Shown here: positions 31,530-39,938 of the stretch, piece by piece
How the letters are laid out: every line of letters starts with the position of its first letter
How positions within the stretch are numbered: the first letter of the stretch is position 1
Assembly: GCA_022821865.1 (NCBI GenBank)
Contig: JAJECW010000021.1
Location: forward strand, 1 to 39,938
Reading direction: 5' to 3'
Length of the DNA: 39,938 nucleotides
Source of the DNA: Pseudomonadales bacterium
GTDB lineage: Bacteria > Pseudomonadota > Gammaproteobacteria > Pseudomonadales > Pseudohongiellaceae
Program-made: the position numbers and the translations under genes
The notes under the pieces: model-generated
What the model was told of the DNA's origin: nothing
The model's database searches: none
Seen by the model: only the letters and a program-made list of their open reading frames with translations

Positions 31530-32807
31530 TTACTCCTGTGCGGCGTAGCCCCGCCCGGCGTGTTCGGGTGCGCCATCCCGGGTCCAGCCGCCTGTCGCCA
31601 TGCCCCGCCGCCTGGTGGCCCATATCATGAACTTGTCGACAAAGACGATGGCGAAGGTCGGATAGGCGAAGTACCACGCGTAGGTCTTCACGAAGTTGTA
31701 CACCTCGGAACGGAACAGCCGGTAGGTGAGAATCAGGACGAATACGATGAAGACATGCCGCATCGCCGAGGGCGACCGTTCAAGCAGGCCGAAACAGGCC
31801 CCGAAGAAAGCGAACTGGACCGCGATTCCCATCAGTCCGTTTGCCGAATAGCCCTCCCACAAGCCGCTGAATCCGTAGCCGAGTCCGGGGAAAAGTATTA
31901 CCCGTTCGGGAAAAAACTCCTGGAAAAACCACTCGGAAAGCGCATCCTCCTCAGGGCGCATGACAAAAAGGGATTTCAACGCGAGAGCGTAGCCGTTGTG
32001 GGGAAGCTCCACATCGGGCCTCGTCATGAGCAATACGGTGTGCCTGATCCAATTGGTGTACTCGCCTAAGTCAATGTTGCTCGGATAGTCTTGATTGAGA
32101 AGGAGGTCGTAGAGGGCCGGCTTGAACAAAAGGGTCACCGACAACGAAAGGACCATGACGAGGGCGACGGTGCGCGGTCGGATTCTACCGCTGCGTTCAA
32201 GGAAGTAACACAGGCAAATCACAATGATGGACAGGTCGTACCTTGATATGGTCAGCAGCCCCACAAGAATGCCGTGGCAAAGAATGAAGTACAGCAGCGC
32301 CCTGTCGCGCCGGTTTCCAAAGTACAGATACCGGGCCAGCACGATAGGCAGGCAGACATTGATGAAATTGGCCAGATAGAATAGCGCCACCCTGGGCCTG
32401 ACCACGGCGAAGCGCTCGATGCGGTCGGAGAAAAGAAAATCCAGAGGGCCGATCAGCAAGATCGCCGCCGCTTCAAACGCCAGCGCGACCCCCACCACGA
32501 AAAGCAGGGTGGTGTGGGAAGGCAGATATTCCCGGACCCGAATCGCGTTGCTTCGCTGGCGCACGCCGGCGAGCGCGTAGGCTAGGTTGAATCCGATGAC
32601 GGCCGCCACGGACATCCAGCCGATTTGATCCAGTTGGTCCGTGTAAGCCCGCCCCATGGTCGCCCGCGACACGGTCAGGCCAAAGGCCATGTACGCCATG
32701 GCGCACAAATTGAAATAGATACCCAGTTGCAGGCAGTTTCCGCGGCGAACGTAGTACCAGACGCTGAAACCGCCGGAGATAGTCAGTAACGCGAGTATTT
32801 GCGGCAT
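31530..32807 (-). CDS. Wzy-like oligosaccharide repeat-unit polymerase
   Basis: A 425-aa membrane protein with about ten to twelve hydrophobic helices (for example LQLGIYFNLCAMAYMAFGLT and TTLLFVVGVALAFEAAAILL). A large periplasmic loop after the middle (SNIDLGEYTNWIRHTVLLMT) and FPGLGYGFSGLWEGYSANGL are in the place where Wzy proteins carry catalytic Arg residues. There is no close sequence mark, so the call is from layout and place. It lies 4 bases after the glycosyltransferase-like gene and is the last gene of the minus-strand arm. The window therefore has two polymerase/ligase-like proteins, one per arm. A pure membrane exporter role cannot be ruled out. Confidence 0.68.
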   Translation of the reverse strand: MPQILALLTISGGFSVWYYVRRGNCLQLGIYFNLCAMAYMAFGLTVSRATMGRAYTDQLDQIGWMSVAAVIGFNLAYALAGVRQRSNAIRVREYLPSHTTLLFVVGVALAFEAAAILLIGPLDFLFSDRIERFAVVRPRVALFYLANFINVCLPIVLARYLYFGNRRDRALLYFILCHGILVGLLTISRYDLSIIVICLCYFLERSGRIRPRTVALVMVLSLSVTLLFKPALYDLLLNQDYPSNIDLGEYTNWIRHTVLLMTRPDVELPHNGYALALKSLFVMRPEEDALSEWFFQEFFPERVILFPGLGYGFSGLWEGYSANGLMGIAVQFAFFGACFGLLERSPSAMRHVFIVFVLILTYRLFRSEVYNFVKTYAWYFAYPTFAIVFVDKFMIWATRRRGMATGGWTRDGAPEHAGRGYAAQE

Positions 32808-32811
32808 CTCG

Positions 32812-33855
32812 CTAGAGCCTCTTCCTGAATCGTTTGAACCAGTTCACGTAGGCCCAGCGCAGAGGGTAATCCAGGCTGACAGATCCAGCGCGAGAGGCTT
32901 CGGTGATGGGTTGGCGGGATCGAGATCCGAGACCGGCGGCATCGAGGATGAAGTCCTCCACGGGGGCCGGCGCCGACAGATGCGCGATTTCGCGCGCCTG
33001 GAAGGTCATGCGGTCGGCGGCGGGCCGCAGCATGGAGGCCAGCGCGCCGTCGAGATCCGTGGACTGGTGGATGCGCCATCCCGTCTGCTGGGTGAGCGGA
33101 GCATCCCGATAATCCAGCGTGGCGGTTGGCGTTCCCGCGAGCATCGCCGTGGTTGCTATCGTGGAGGGAGTCGTGATCAGGCATTGATAGCGGAGTATGG
33201 ATTTCGCGAAAGACTCCGCGGTGTCGTTGTCCCCGGGGGAAATGCCCAGGGATTTCAACAGCTCCCGGTCTCCGATCCGGAAACGGTAATCCGCTCCCAT
33301 GCGTTCCAGGGCGGCGACGGTGAGCGTGATCAGTTTTTCCAGTCTCAGCCGTTCGCCTTTGTCGAACACGGGAGTCCGCGCGGTTGCGATAAGGAACCCG
33401 GCGGTCCTGGATCGTGGCGAAGTTTCGTCCCCGGTTGGCGCGGGCGCGGCGCGGGCGGGGAGCCAGGCGTGGGTCCGGACGCCAAGCGCGGCGTAAGCCT
33501 CGCAAGACCACCGGTCCACACAGGCGACGTGGGTATACAGCAGCGGGTCCATCTGGTTCGCCCGCCGGTGCGCGGCGTTGCGATACGCGTTCGCCACATC
33601 GTAGATGCCGTCGAAGAGATAGAGTCTCGGCACGCCGAGGCTCGCCGCCAACTCCAGTATCCTCCGCGCGGCGACGCTGGTGTCGACGCAGTTGACGACC
33701 AAGCCGGTATTCCGGAGGCGGCGCGGCAGTGACCGAAGGCTGATCACGCCGAACCGGGCGACATGACGGAGCCGCTCAAGGTTTACACCCAGATACTCGA
33801 ACTGTCGTGCGGGTTGCAGGAAGAGTATGTTGAAATCAGAATCCAAGAATCTCAC
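32812..33855 (-). CDS. Glycosyltransferase-like protein (GT-B-type layout)
   Basis: A 347-aa protein starting at GTG 33855 (VRFLDSDFNILFLQPARQFE), which overlaps the end of the upstream gene by 20 bases. The N-terminal half has VARFGVISLRSLPRRLRNTG and PRLYLFDGIYDVANAYRNAA. In the C-terminal half, FLIATARTPVFDKGERLRLE, YQCLITTPSTIATTAMLAGT and PTATLDYRD resemble the nucleotide-sugar or CDP-glycerol binding half of GT-B enzymes, where SxxxxE/A loops bind phosphate. I cannot name the family or the sugar. It lies inside the minus-strand polysaccharide arm. The frame also opens upstream at ATG 33942, but that overlaps the neighbour by 107 bases. Confidence 0.62.
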   Translation of the reverse strand: MRFLDSDFNILFLQPARQFEYLGVNLERLRHVARFGVISLRSLPRRLRNTGLVVNCVDTSVAARRILELAASLGVPRLYLFDGIYDVANAYRNAAHRRANQMDPLLYTHVACVDRWSCEAYAALGVRTHAWLPARAAPAPTGDETSPRSRTAGFLIATARTPVFDKGERLRLEKLITLTVAALERMGADYRFRIGDRELLKSLGISPGDNDTAESFAKSILRYQCLITTPSTIATTAMLAGTPTATLDYRDAPLTQQTGWRIHQSTDLDGALASMLRPAADRMTFQAREIAHLSAPAPVEDFILDAAGLGSRSRQPITEASRAGSVSLDYPLRWAYVNWFKRFRKRL

Positions 33856-34495
33856 CCAGCACTTCCGGGCGACCGGCCCGCAACGCGGCGGCGGACGCGC
33901 CGCGGATATCCCGTCCGAAGGCGGCCCGCGCTTTCTCCGCAATCAGGACGCGCCCGGATTCGTCAAGCTCGTTCCAGACCCGGAGGCCGGCCTCGACCAT
34001 CAGCAGGAGCATCGCGTGGCGCCGGTCTTCGTGCGGTCCGGTGCGTAGCGCCAATCGCAGCGGCGCCGCGATTTCAGATGCCGGGGCTTCGCGGTCCAAC
34101 CGCATCTGCACGAGCCGCATCCAGCCGTAGGGGTCCATGGCAGCCAGGCCGAGGCCTTTTTCCAGCGCGGTTTCCGCCTCCCCCGGGTCGTGGCCGTGTC
34201 CGGCGTCCTCGTACTCGCCGAGAATCAGCAAACCCAGGGCGAGGTCGGTATGAACCCGGGCCGTTCGCCGCCAATTCGCGGCAGCCTCGCGCGAGCGGAC
34301 GAAGCGGTTCAGGGAGGCCTGGTCCACCGCCTGTTCGTCTTGCAGTCGTTCCATGACGGAATTGCCGGACAACAGCAAAACATCCGAGACCGCGATGGGG
34401 ACCGCCGCGATGAGAACCGCCGCGCCGATGGCGATCGCGGACAAAGCCGGGAGGGAGGGCGATTGTCGCCGGGATGTCCGGCCGCCGGAGGCCAT
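33836..34495 (-). CDS. Membrane-anchored helical-repeat protein of the polysaccharide locus
   Basis: A 219-aa protein with one N-terminal membrane helix (IAIGAAVLIAAVPIAVSDVL, about 21-40) after a basic start, so the rest faces the periplasm. The rest is helical and TPR-like (TDLALGLLILGEYEDAGHGH, EAETALEKGLGLAAMDPYGW, PLRLALRTGPHEDRRHAMLL). I do not recognise a named family; unnamed proteins of this layout occur next to Wzc-type kinases in polysaccharide loci. It starts 2 bases after the kinase stop and overlaps the next gene, so it belongs to the operon. A scaffold or length-control role is inferred only from context. Confidence 0.65.
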   Translation of the reverse strand: MASGGRTSRRQSPSLPALSAIAIGAAVLIAAVPIAVSDVLLLSGNSVMERLQDEQAVDQASLNRFVRSREAAANWRRTARVHTDLALGLLILGEYEDAGHGHDPGEAETALEKGLGLAAMDPYGWMRLVQMRLDREAPASEIAAPLRLALRTGPHEDRRHAMLLLMVEAGLRVWNELDESGRVLIAEKARAAFGRDIRGASAAALRAGRPEVLGEILGF

Positions 34496-34497
34496 GG

Positions 34498-36735
34498 CTA
34501 ACGGGCGTAGTACTGGCTGTATTTGGAGGACAGGCCGTATGGCTCCGGGCCATATCCATACGAGCCGTAGTTATACGAGTAGTATCCCTTCCGATGGCCT
34601 TGCGCCATTGTCAGGGCGGCGCCGGTGACGCGCACCCGGGAGTCCACGAGTTGTTTGACGCCCGCCGCCGCGACTTTGCGCGGCGTGTTGGCCCAGCGCA
34701 CGGCGTAAACGGTTTGATCGGCACATTGGGCCAATGTGATCGAATCCGATACCAGAAGCACGGGAGGCGAATCGACTATCACAAAATCGTAACGGGACTT
34801 GAAGTCGGCGAGGAGTTTCGACAGTTTCTGCGACCGGACGATATCGGTGCGGACTTTGAGGGACTTTCCCGCCGTGAGTATGTCAAGACCCGAGGCTTCG
34901 TCATTCTTGATGAAATCCCCGGTGGCAATGGCATGATCGGCGAGCAGGTGGGCAAGCCCGCATTCATCCGTCAATCCCAGCCGTTTCGCGATTTGGCCGT
35001 GCCGGAAATCGGCGTCGATCAGCAAGGTGTTGCGCCCGCCGCGGGCGAGCATGCGCGCCAGGGAAATGGCCAGAAAAGTCTTCCCTTCGTTGGCAACCGA
35101 GGAAGTGACAAGAACGGAAACGGAATTCGGTTCGACATTGTGGGTCGCCAGCAACCCGGTGTGAAGCATGCGCAGCGACTCCGAGAAGGCGGACATGGGA
35201 TTTTCCAACACATGATCGACGATGGAATCCTCCGGTTCGGCCAGCATCGGAATCGCGCCAAACGAGCCGACTTTCAAACCGGTTTCCAGCTGTCCGCTGT
35301 GCCTGAATCCCCGTTCGAAAACCTGTTCGACCACGAACACCGTCAATAGCGCCAGAAGCAGTGAAACCACAAGCGAAATGGCGGACGTCGCCGGGATGTT
35401 CGGCCATGAATGTTCGATCGGCACGGTGGCGCGGGAGATGATTCGCGCATCGGCCGAAAACAGATCTTCCTGATCCCCGGTTTCCATGTAGCGCGCCAGG
35501 AATACATCGAACAGGGCCTGGTTCGCGGCGGCCTCGCGCTCAAGAACGCGAAGCCGGGCCTGTGAAGTGGTCAGTCGGGTGGCTTCTTCCCTGAGTCCAT
35601 CAAGGCTGGATTCCAGTGTTTGTTCCCGGGTCTTCGCCACTTCGAGACTGTTTTCCAGGCTGGATACGATCCGCCCGACCTCTTCCGAAATTCTTGTGCG
35701 GATATCCACCAACTCGGCCTCGACATTGATCATGCGCGGATGCTGCGGGCCGTATTCCTGGGCCATCTGGGCGGCTTCGCCAACCAGGCTGGTTTCCTGC
35801 ATCCTGAGGTTTTGAATCAGCGGCGCGGCGAGCACCTCGGGTGTCGAGTAGATACCGTCCTCCGACAGCGACAGTTCCCGCGCCTGGCGAAGCTTGGCGT
35901 CCGCTTCCGAAGTCGCCGCCCGCGCGGCGATCAATTGCGAGTTGACTTCGGAAATCTGCTGTTCGATCAAAGTGGAATCGCTGGTCTGGGTGAGGCCCTG
36001 CTCCCGACGATAGTCTTCCACCGCCCGCTCCGACTGTTCGACCTGGTCCCGGAGCGTCAGCACCCGTTCATTCAGCCAGGAGGCCGCTTGTTCGGTCGCG
36101 TCGAACTGCTGGTCGAGCTGTTCCCGAAGATAGATGTCGGCCAGGGTGTTGACCACTGTCGCCGCCAATTCCGCGTCTTCGGTGGTCACCGCGACCGAAA
36201 CCACATAGGAGATGCCCACGGATTCTATGTTCAGGGCTTCGATCAATGCCATGACGGTTCCATCCCGGACCCTGCGTTCCGCTTCCGCGGGGGTCAAAAC
36301 GTCGGCGGGGCCGCTGCCGGGCACGAGCCCGCGAAGCCAGGCCAATGTACCGCCCCACAGGGAGGGCGGACGGAGTTGCCGGTTGAATTCGGGATTGTCC
36401 ACGAGCCCGAGCTCATCGACGACTTTCTCGGCCAGGGACCGGGATGCGAGCACTTCGACCTCGCTCTGAATCGTGATCCGGTCGGGACGCAGGGCTTCGA
36501 GCACGCTTTCGATGTCAACCACATTGGTTGCGCGGGTGCCGATGAGTATCCGCGCCTCCGCGGTGTAGCGGGGGGTCAACTGGAACAGGACCAGCGCCGA
36601 AACGAGCATCGTCAGCAGCATGGTGGCGAAGATCAGCATCTTGTGGCGCCAGAGCAGGGCGAGCACATCGAGCAGCACCGGTTCGGCGGCGGGCGGCGCT
36701 TCGGCGTTCGAATCGGGAACGATGGGGGAATTCAT
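34498..36735 (-). CDS. Polysaccharide chain-length tyrosine autokinase (Wzc-like)
   Basis: A 745-aa bacterial tyrosine kinase that controls chain length and export. The first membrane helix (MLIFATMLLTMLVSALVLFQ) starts the Wzz domain; a long periplasmic coiled coil follows; the second helix (ATSAISLVVSLLLALLTVFV) precedes the kinase. There Walker A is SSVANEGKT (Lys552), A' is LLIDADFRHGQ, Walker B is FVIVDSPP. The C-terminal tail is Tyr-rich (SYNYGSYGYGPEPYGLSSKY), the usual site of autophosphorylation. ATG 36735 is used; the open frame reaching to 36921 covers the next gene. It would work with the Wza-like exporter, and perhaps with the PPP phosphatase of the other arm. Confidence 0.92.
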   Translation of the reverse strand: MNSPIVPDSNAEAPPAAEPVLLDVLALLWRHKMLIFATMLLTMLVSALVLFQLTPRYTAEARILIGTRATNVVDIESVLEALRPDRITIQSEVEVLASRSLAEKVVDELGLVDNPEFNRQLRPPSLWGGTLAWLRGLVPGSGPADVLTPAEAERRVRDGTVMALIEALNIESVGISYVVSVAVTTEDAELAATVVNTLADIYLREQLDQQFDATEQAASWLNERVLTLRDQVEQSERAVEDYRREQGLTQTSDSTLIEQQISEVNSQLIAARAATSEADAKLRQARELSLSEDGIYSTPEVLAAPLIQNLRMQETSLVGEAAQMAQEYGPQHPRMINVEAELVDIRTRISEEVGRIVSSLENSLEVAKTREQTLESSLDGLREEATRLTTSQARLRVLEREAAANQALFDVFLARYMETGDQEDLFSADARIISRATVPIEHSWPNIPATSAISLVVSLLLALLTVFVVEQVFERGFRHSGQLETGLKVGSFGAIPMLAEPEDSIVDHVLENPMSAFSESLRMLHTGLLATHNVEPNSVSVLVTSSVANEGKTFLAISLARMLARGGRNTLLIDADFRHGQIAKRLGLTDECGLAHLLADHAIATGDFIKNDEASGLDILTAGKSLKVRTDIVRSQKLSKLLADFKSRYDFVIVDSPPVLLVSDSITLAQCADQTVYAVRWANTPRKVAAAGVKQLVDSRVRVTGAALTMAQGHRKGYYSYNYGSYGYGPEPYGLSSKYSQYYAR

Positions 36736-36772
36736 GGCTTCACAGGTATCCGAATCTTGTCCTGTCCGCAGG

Positions 36773-38173
36773 TCAGAAAGCGTTCCGGTGGCCCACCAGG
36801 GCCGGGACGCTGCGGGCAACGATCCACAGGTCCAGCCAAAGCGACCATCGGGCCAGGTACCAGAGGTCGTAGCGGACCCTCTTTTCCATGTTTTCGGGCG
36901 AATCCGAGCCGCGCAAACCATGGATTTGCGCCCAGCCCGTGATTCCGGGCCTCACGCGGTGGCGCAGCATGTAGCCGGGGATGAGCTCGCGGTATTGCAG
37001 GTTCACGGAGACGGCGTGGGGTCGCGGCCCGACAACCGACATGTCTCCGCGCAGCACATTGTAGATCTGCGGCAGTTCGTCGAGTGAGGTGCGGCGCAGG
37101 AACTTCCCGATGGGGGTATATCGATCGTCTTCCCTGACCGCCTGCCTGACATCCGCGCCGTCCTCGATCACGGTCATGGTGCGGAACTTGAGCACCCGAA
37201 TCTCCCGGCCGTCGATGCCGTGCCGCCGTTGGCGGAACAGCGCCGGGCCAGGCGATGTGAGCCTGATCGCCGCCGCGATGATTAACATGGGCGCCGCCGA
37301 GACCAGAAGCATCAAGAGCGCGAGAACAACATCCTCCGTTCTCTTGACCCAACTGTTGGCGCCCGAATAGGGAGTTTCAAAAATGCTGACAAGCGGCAAT
37401 CCGCCGCAATCCACCCAGCGCGCGTGGGCCAATTCCTCCGCATGCGTGTTTGGAACGATGTAGACGGATACCGGCGTATCGCACAGCGCGGCGACCAGGC
37501 GCCGGCACGCATCTCCGGCTTCCGGGCGCATCGCGACAAACACCGTTGAAAACTCGCCTTTTCCGGCCCGTTCCACCAGATCTTCCAGGTTTCCCAGAAC
37601 CGGCAGGGAGAAGCCGTCGCTTTCGACCTCTTCAGCCGTTCGCTCCGATTCGGCAAAGCACCCCGCCAGCGCGGCGTCGAAGGCGGCGCCGGATTGCAGA
37701 AAGCGGCCGAAACCGAGCGCCCTTTCTCCGGCGCCGGCGATGACCGCTGGCGCGCCGGTTGGAGAAGTTCGGCCATGACGGGTTGCGAACTGCAAGGTCA
37801 GGCGCCAGCCCACGAGTCCGAGCGCGCCGAAAATTGCCCAGAAACCGACCGCCAGGCGGGAATAGTCCGCGGTTGCCTTGGCGGTCCAGGCGATCACCAG
37901 GAGCCCGGCGAGCGTCCACGCCCAGGCGGTCAGCGCAACCCGGATTTCCTGGAAAAGCTCCCTGATCGCCGTTCGCTCGCGAACCGGCGTTCCTCCGCCG
38001 AACAGCAGATAGAGCGGCAGCGCGACAAGGCCGGCGGGCAGGTACAGTTCCGCGTTGTCCAGGCCACGCAGTCGATAGGCCAGCCAGAGGCTCAAGACGA
38101 TGACAATGGCGTCGGCGCAAAGCGACGCCGCCGACACACGCTGTAATCGAACCGGTTTCAGTTGTCTTTCCAA
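36773..38173 (-). CDS. Undecaprenyl-phosphate sugar phosphotransferase (WcaJ-like)
   Basis: A 466-aa polyprenyl-phosphate hexose-1-phosphate transferase that starts the repeat unit by loading the first sugar phosphate on the lipid carrier. The N-terminal half has four or five membrane helices (SLCADAIVIVLSLWLAYRLR and LVALPLYLLFGG) and a CoA-binding-like middle domain (TGAPAVIAGAGERALGFGRF). The catalytic end contains GREIRVLKFRTMTV, RRTSLDELPQIYNVLRGDMS, VVGPRPHAVSVN and RHRVRPGITGWAQIHGLRG, all classic. The C-terminus (GHRNAF) is typical as well. Gaps of 37 and 84 bases link it to the Wzc-like and Wza-like genes. Confidence 0.93.
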   Translation of the reverse strand: MERQLKPVRLQRVSAASLCADAIVIVLSLWLAYRLRGLDNAELYLPAGLVALPLYLLFGGGTPVRERTAIRELFQEIRVALTAWAWTLAGLLVIAWTAKATADYSRLAVGFWAIFGALGLVGWRLTLQFATRHGRTSPTGAPAVIAGAGERALGFGRFLQSGAAFDAALAGCFAESERTAEEVESDGFSLPVLGNLEDLVERAGKGEFSTVFVAMRPEAGDACRRLVAALCDTPVSVYIVPNTHAEELAHARWVDCGGLPLVSIFETPYSGANSWVKRTEDVVLALLMLLVSAAPMLIIAAAIRLTSPGPALFRQRRHGIDGREIRVLKFRTMTVIEDGADVRQAVREDDRYTPIGKFLRRTSLDELPQIYNVLRGDMSVVGPRPHAVSVNLQYRELIPGYMLRHRVRPGITGWAQIHGLRGSDSPENMEKRVRYDLWYLARWSLWLDLWIVARSVPALVGHRNAF

Positions 38174-38257
38174 TTATCCAGTTCTCATACAAGGACAACG
38201 CAAGCTGTATCCAATAATCGGTAGCGGGCTTCCAGCACAGCCTCCGGGCCTGGCGCC

Positions 38258-38842
38258 CTAGAACAACCGCTCCGCCACCCGGACCACGTCGCCCGGCAAT
38301 ACCTTGTCGTTCACGTCAATCTCGTTTTCCGTGCGGGTTTCGTCGGTCGCCCGGATTACCATCACCCGGTTTGTTCTCGCCCGGTAGCTGAAGCCGCCGC
38401 CCAGGGCCACCGCCTCGATCACGGTCATCCCGTTGACATAGGGATACGCGCCGGGATCGTTCACCTCCCCGATGATGTAGAACGGACGGTATTCCAGGAC
38501 TTCGACGCTGACTCTCGGGTCGACCAGGTAGTCCGGCTTCAGCGCATCGACGACAATCCGCTGCGCCTCGCCGAGCGTCGCGCCATCGAAATCGAGGACA
38601 CCCACCAGGGGCAGCGATACAGTGTCCGTTTCGCTGAGCAGGTACTCTCCCGTCAAATCGTCATGCCCGAAAACGGTGATGCGGATGCGGTCGCCGTGGC
38701 CGAGCACATAGTCCGCGGCATCCTCCGCGGCGCCGGACGCCTTCGGCGCGAGAGCCGCGAACAGGCAGAACACAGCCAGGAACGCGAAGCGCCCAATTGG
38801 CGGCCGTGGCTGGGCAAAAGTTATTCCGGGGGCCGGACTCAT
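38258..38842 (-). CDS. Polysaccharide export protein (Wza-like, short form)
   Basis: A 194-aa secreted protein. A signal peptide (FAFLAVFCLFAALAPKASGA, about 19-38) ends near AAED. The polysaccharide-export domain follows: DYVLGHGDRIRITVFGHDDL and TVSLPLVGVLDFDGATLGEA, then the SLBB-like YIIGEVNDPGAYPYVNGM and DVNDKVLPGDVVRVAERLF. It lacks the C-terminal amphipathic helix of full Wza, so a separate outer-membrane protein is needed, probably the beta-barrel encoded next. Its ATG overlaps the barrel stop (ATGA). No lipobox Cys is seen. It is about half the length of E. coli Wza but normal for this type of locus. Confidence 0.87.
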   Translation of the reverse strand: MSPAPGITFAQPRPPIGRFAFLAVFCLFAALAPKASGAAEDAADYVLGHGDRIRITVFGHDDLTGEYLLSETDTVSLPLVGVLDFDGATLGEAQRIVVDALKPDYLVDPRVSVEVLEYRPFYIIGEVNDPGAYPYVNGMTVIEAVALGGGFSYRARTNRVMVIRATDETRTENEIDVNDKVLPGDVVRVAERLF

Positions 38843-39938
38843 AGACTGAATCGGAAGTTCAGGTAGACGTAGTCCTTGTCGTAGTTGTCGCGCGGGAAAG
38901 TCGAGTCCCTGCGCTGAATCCGCAAGCCCAGGTCGAATTCGGCCATCCTGCTGAGTTTCCAGATCGCGCGGACGGTGCCGGTCAGGATTTCGTCCTCCCG
39001 GTCGATTCCAACGTATTCGTTCGTCGTCAAGCCGATATCGCCACCGATCAGCACATTGCGGCGCAGTTCGTGGTCGAGGCCGAGGTTCAGAGACGAAGCC
39101 ATGTAGCCGGAGGCCTGGCGCAGCGCGGATTCATTGACCGTGCGTCTTGCCGTGCCCCGGACGGTGGTGAGTGGCGTCGCGTTCCAGGTCAGGGAGCCGC
39201 CGTAGCTGATTCCGTCCACTTCCGGCAGTCGTTCGTCCCGGTCGTAGGATTGCCTGCGGTAGCCGGCGAACAGCTCTCCGCCGAGCACGGCGCCGATATC
39301 CAGCCGTGTGCCCAGCACCGTCTCCTCGCCGTCGGAATCCCGGGCGAACCGGTCGCCGCCCTGCAGCCGGTCATAACGGCGGCTGAAACGTGTTGTGCGC
39401 AGGAATAGCTCGTTCCCGGGAGAAATATCGAGGCCGATCCTCGCCGAAACCTCCCTTTCGCCCCGGTCGCGGTCGTTCTGGGTGAGAATCTGTCCGGTGA
39501 GTCCGTCGATCGCGTTGTCATACGCGAGACCGGTGTAATGTCCCTCGATTCCGAAAGACAGGCGGTTCAGGCGCCGGAACAGTTCAATGCCCGCATCCGT
39601 CATCTTCCGTGAAACCGGCTCAAGGGCCGTGAAGGGGGATTCCGGGTCGCCGCGCTCCTCGTGAAGTTCGCGGAGCGTCACGTCGGCTCGCAGCCACGCG
39701 TCGCGCGAAATGTCGATCCTTCCGCCGAAACCCGCGAACCAGTTTACGACGTTTTCGCTGTCCGCCTCGGCGAAGTCGCTCGCGTCGAGTCCCGCGTCCA
39801 GCCGAAATTCGTGGCGGCTCCATCGGGAAACGCCAAAAATCCTTGGACGGGTATAACGAATGGTGTCCCGCGTTACGTCATCGGACAGCCGGTAGATATT
39901 GTCATCCTGGGCCACTCCCAGCTCGAGGGACGGGTACA
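38839..39938 (-). CDS. Outer-membrane beta-barrel protein of the polysaccharide locus (partial)
   Basis: The last 366 residues of a gene that continues past the right edge, so the signal peptide and true start are not seen. The visible part begins YPSLELGVAQDDNIYRLSDD and has alternating strands with aromatic ends, such as FRLDAGLDASDFAEADSENV and GEREVSARIGLDISPGNELF, ending in DKDYVYLNFRFSL with the terminal Phe-Ser-Leu of barrel proteins. It fits the DUF2320/BBP2-type barrels that lie beside Wza-like genes. It likely forms the outer-membrane exit or anchor for the polymer. It is coupled by ATGA overlap to the export gene. The internal GTG at 39915 is not a start. Confidence 0.8.
   Translation of the reverse strand, partial: YPSLELGVAQDDNIYRLSDDVTRDTIRYTRPRIFGVSRWSRHEFRLDAGLDASDFAEADSENVVNWFAGFGGRIDISRDAWLRADVTLRELHEERGDPESPFTALEPVSRKMTDAGIELFRRLNRLSFGIEGHYTGLAYDNAIDGLTGQILTQNDRDRGEREVSARIGLDISPGNELFLRTTRFSRRYDRLQGGDRFARDSDGEETVLGTRLDIGAVLGGELFAGYRRQSYDRDERLPEVDGISYGGSLTWNATPLTTVRGTARRTVNESALRQASGYMASSLNLGLDHELRRNVLIGGDIGLTTNEYVGIDREDEILTGTVRAIWKLSRMAEFDLGLRIQRRDSTFPRDNYDKDYVYLNFRFSL

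Noticed and set aside
34498..36921. Longer Wzc frame from 36921
   Set aside because: The first 62 codons overlap the WcaJ-like gene and lack family likeness; ATG 36735 fits normal Wzc starts.
1..39938. CRISPR arrays, tRNA and rRNA genes
   Set aside because: No regularly spaced repeats and no tRNA-like cloverleaf or rRNA stretch were noticed by reading; a software scan was not possible.

Overview
This 39.9 kb window is GC-rich, gene-dense bacterial DNA with clear Shine-Dalgarno starts and many ATGA/TGATG overlaps. A KdsD C-terminus (KDO/LPS pathway), a PrtD/HlyD/TolC type I secretion operon and a Wza/Wzc/WcaJ-type polysaccharide locus point to a Gram-negative proteobacterium, most likely a gammaproteobacterium. 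The species cannot be told from the sequence. I saw no tRNA, rRNA or CRISPR array.

Layout. (1) 1-5400: the kdsD tail, then a type I secretion operon (ABC ATPase, adaptor, TolC-like protein, one unknown gene). (2) 5400-9130: a decayed zone with a PIG-L deacetylase, half of radC, a frameshifted and fused three-Cys-motif/TcmP pair, and an IS481-type transposase remnant. Three copies of a 159-bp palindromic mobile element lie at 139, 5582 and 8166. (3) 9333-17466: a plasmid/ICE-like block with a degenerate ImmA-like protein, a 142-aa unknown protein, a re-tailed ParB, a SRAP (YedK/HMCES-type) protein, a small unknown protein, a RelE/ParE-type toxin-antitoxin pair, and a VWA / unknown / MoxR ATPase triad. 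(4) 17891-19204: an HNH-like protein and a DUF1640-like coiled-coil membrane protein. (5) 19339-39938: an exopolysaccharide locus built from two facing operons. The plus-strand arm holds a lasso-B2-like protein, a nucleotidyltransferase, a PPP phosphatase, an O-antigen ligase-like protein, a 2OG oxygenase, a methyltransferase stub, a GT4 glycosyltransferase and a flippase. The minus-strand arm holds a beta-barrel, a Wza-like exporter, a WcaJ-like priming transferase, a Wzc-like kinase, a helical membrane protein, a glycosyltransferase-like protein and a Wzy-like polymerase.

How it fits together. The WcaJ-like enzyme would load the first sugar on undecaprenyl phosphate. The glycosyltransferases would extend the unit, the flippase would move it across the membrane and the Wzy/ligase-like proteins would polymerise or transfer it. 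Wzc, Wza and the barrel would carry it out. Two ATPase-nuclease cassettes of anti-phage type interrupt this locus: an AT-rich AAA-PIN cassette inside the plus-strand arm, and RloA-RloB, with its own promoter, where the two arms meet.

The most striking points are: the mobile element, whose removal with one target copy exactly repairs the tcmP frame; long poly-G tracts along the plus-strand polysaccharide arm, one placed so that a single extra G would fuse the ligase to the oxygenase; and a plasmid-like block in which two protease-like domains, the ImmA-like one and the N-terminal part of the VWA protein, have lost their zinc-binding HExxH.
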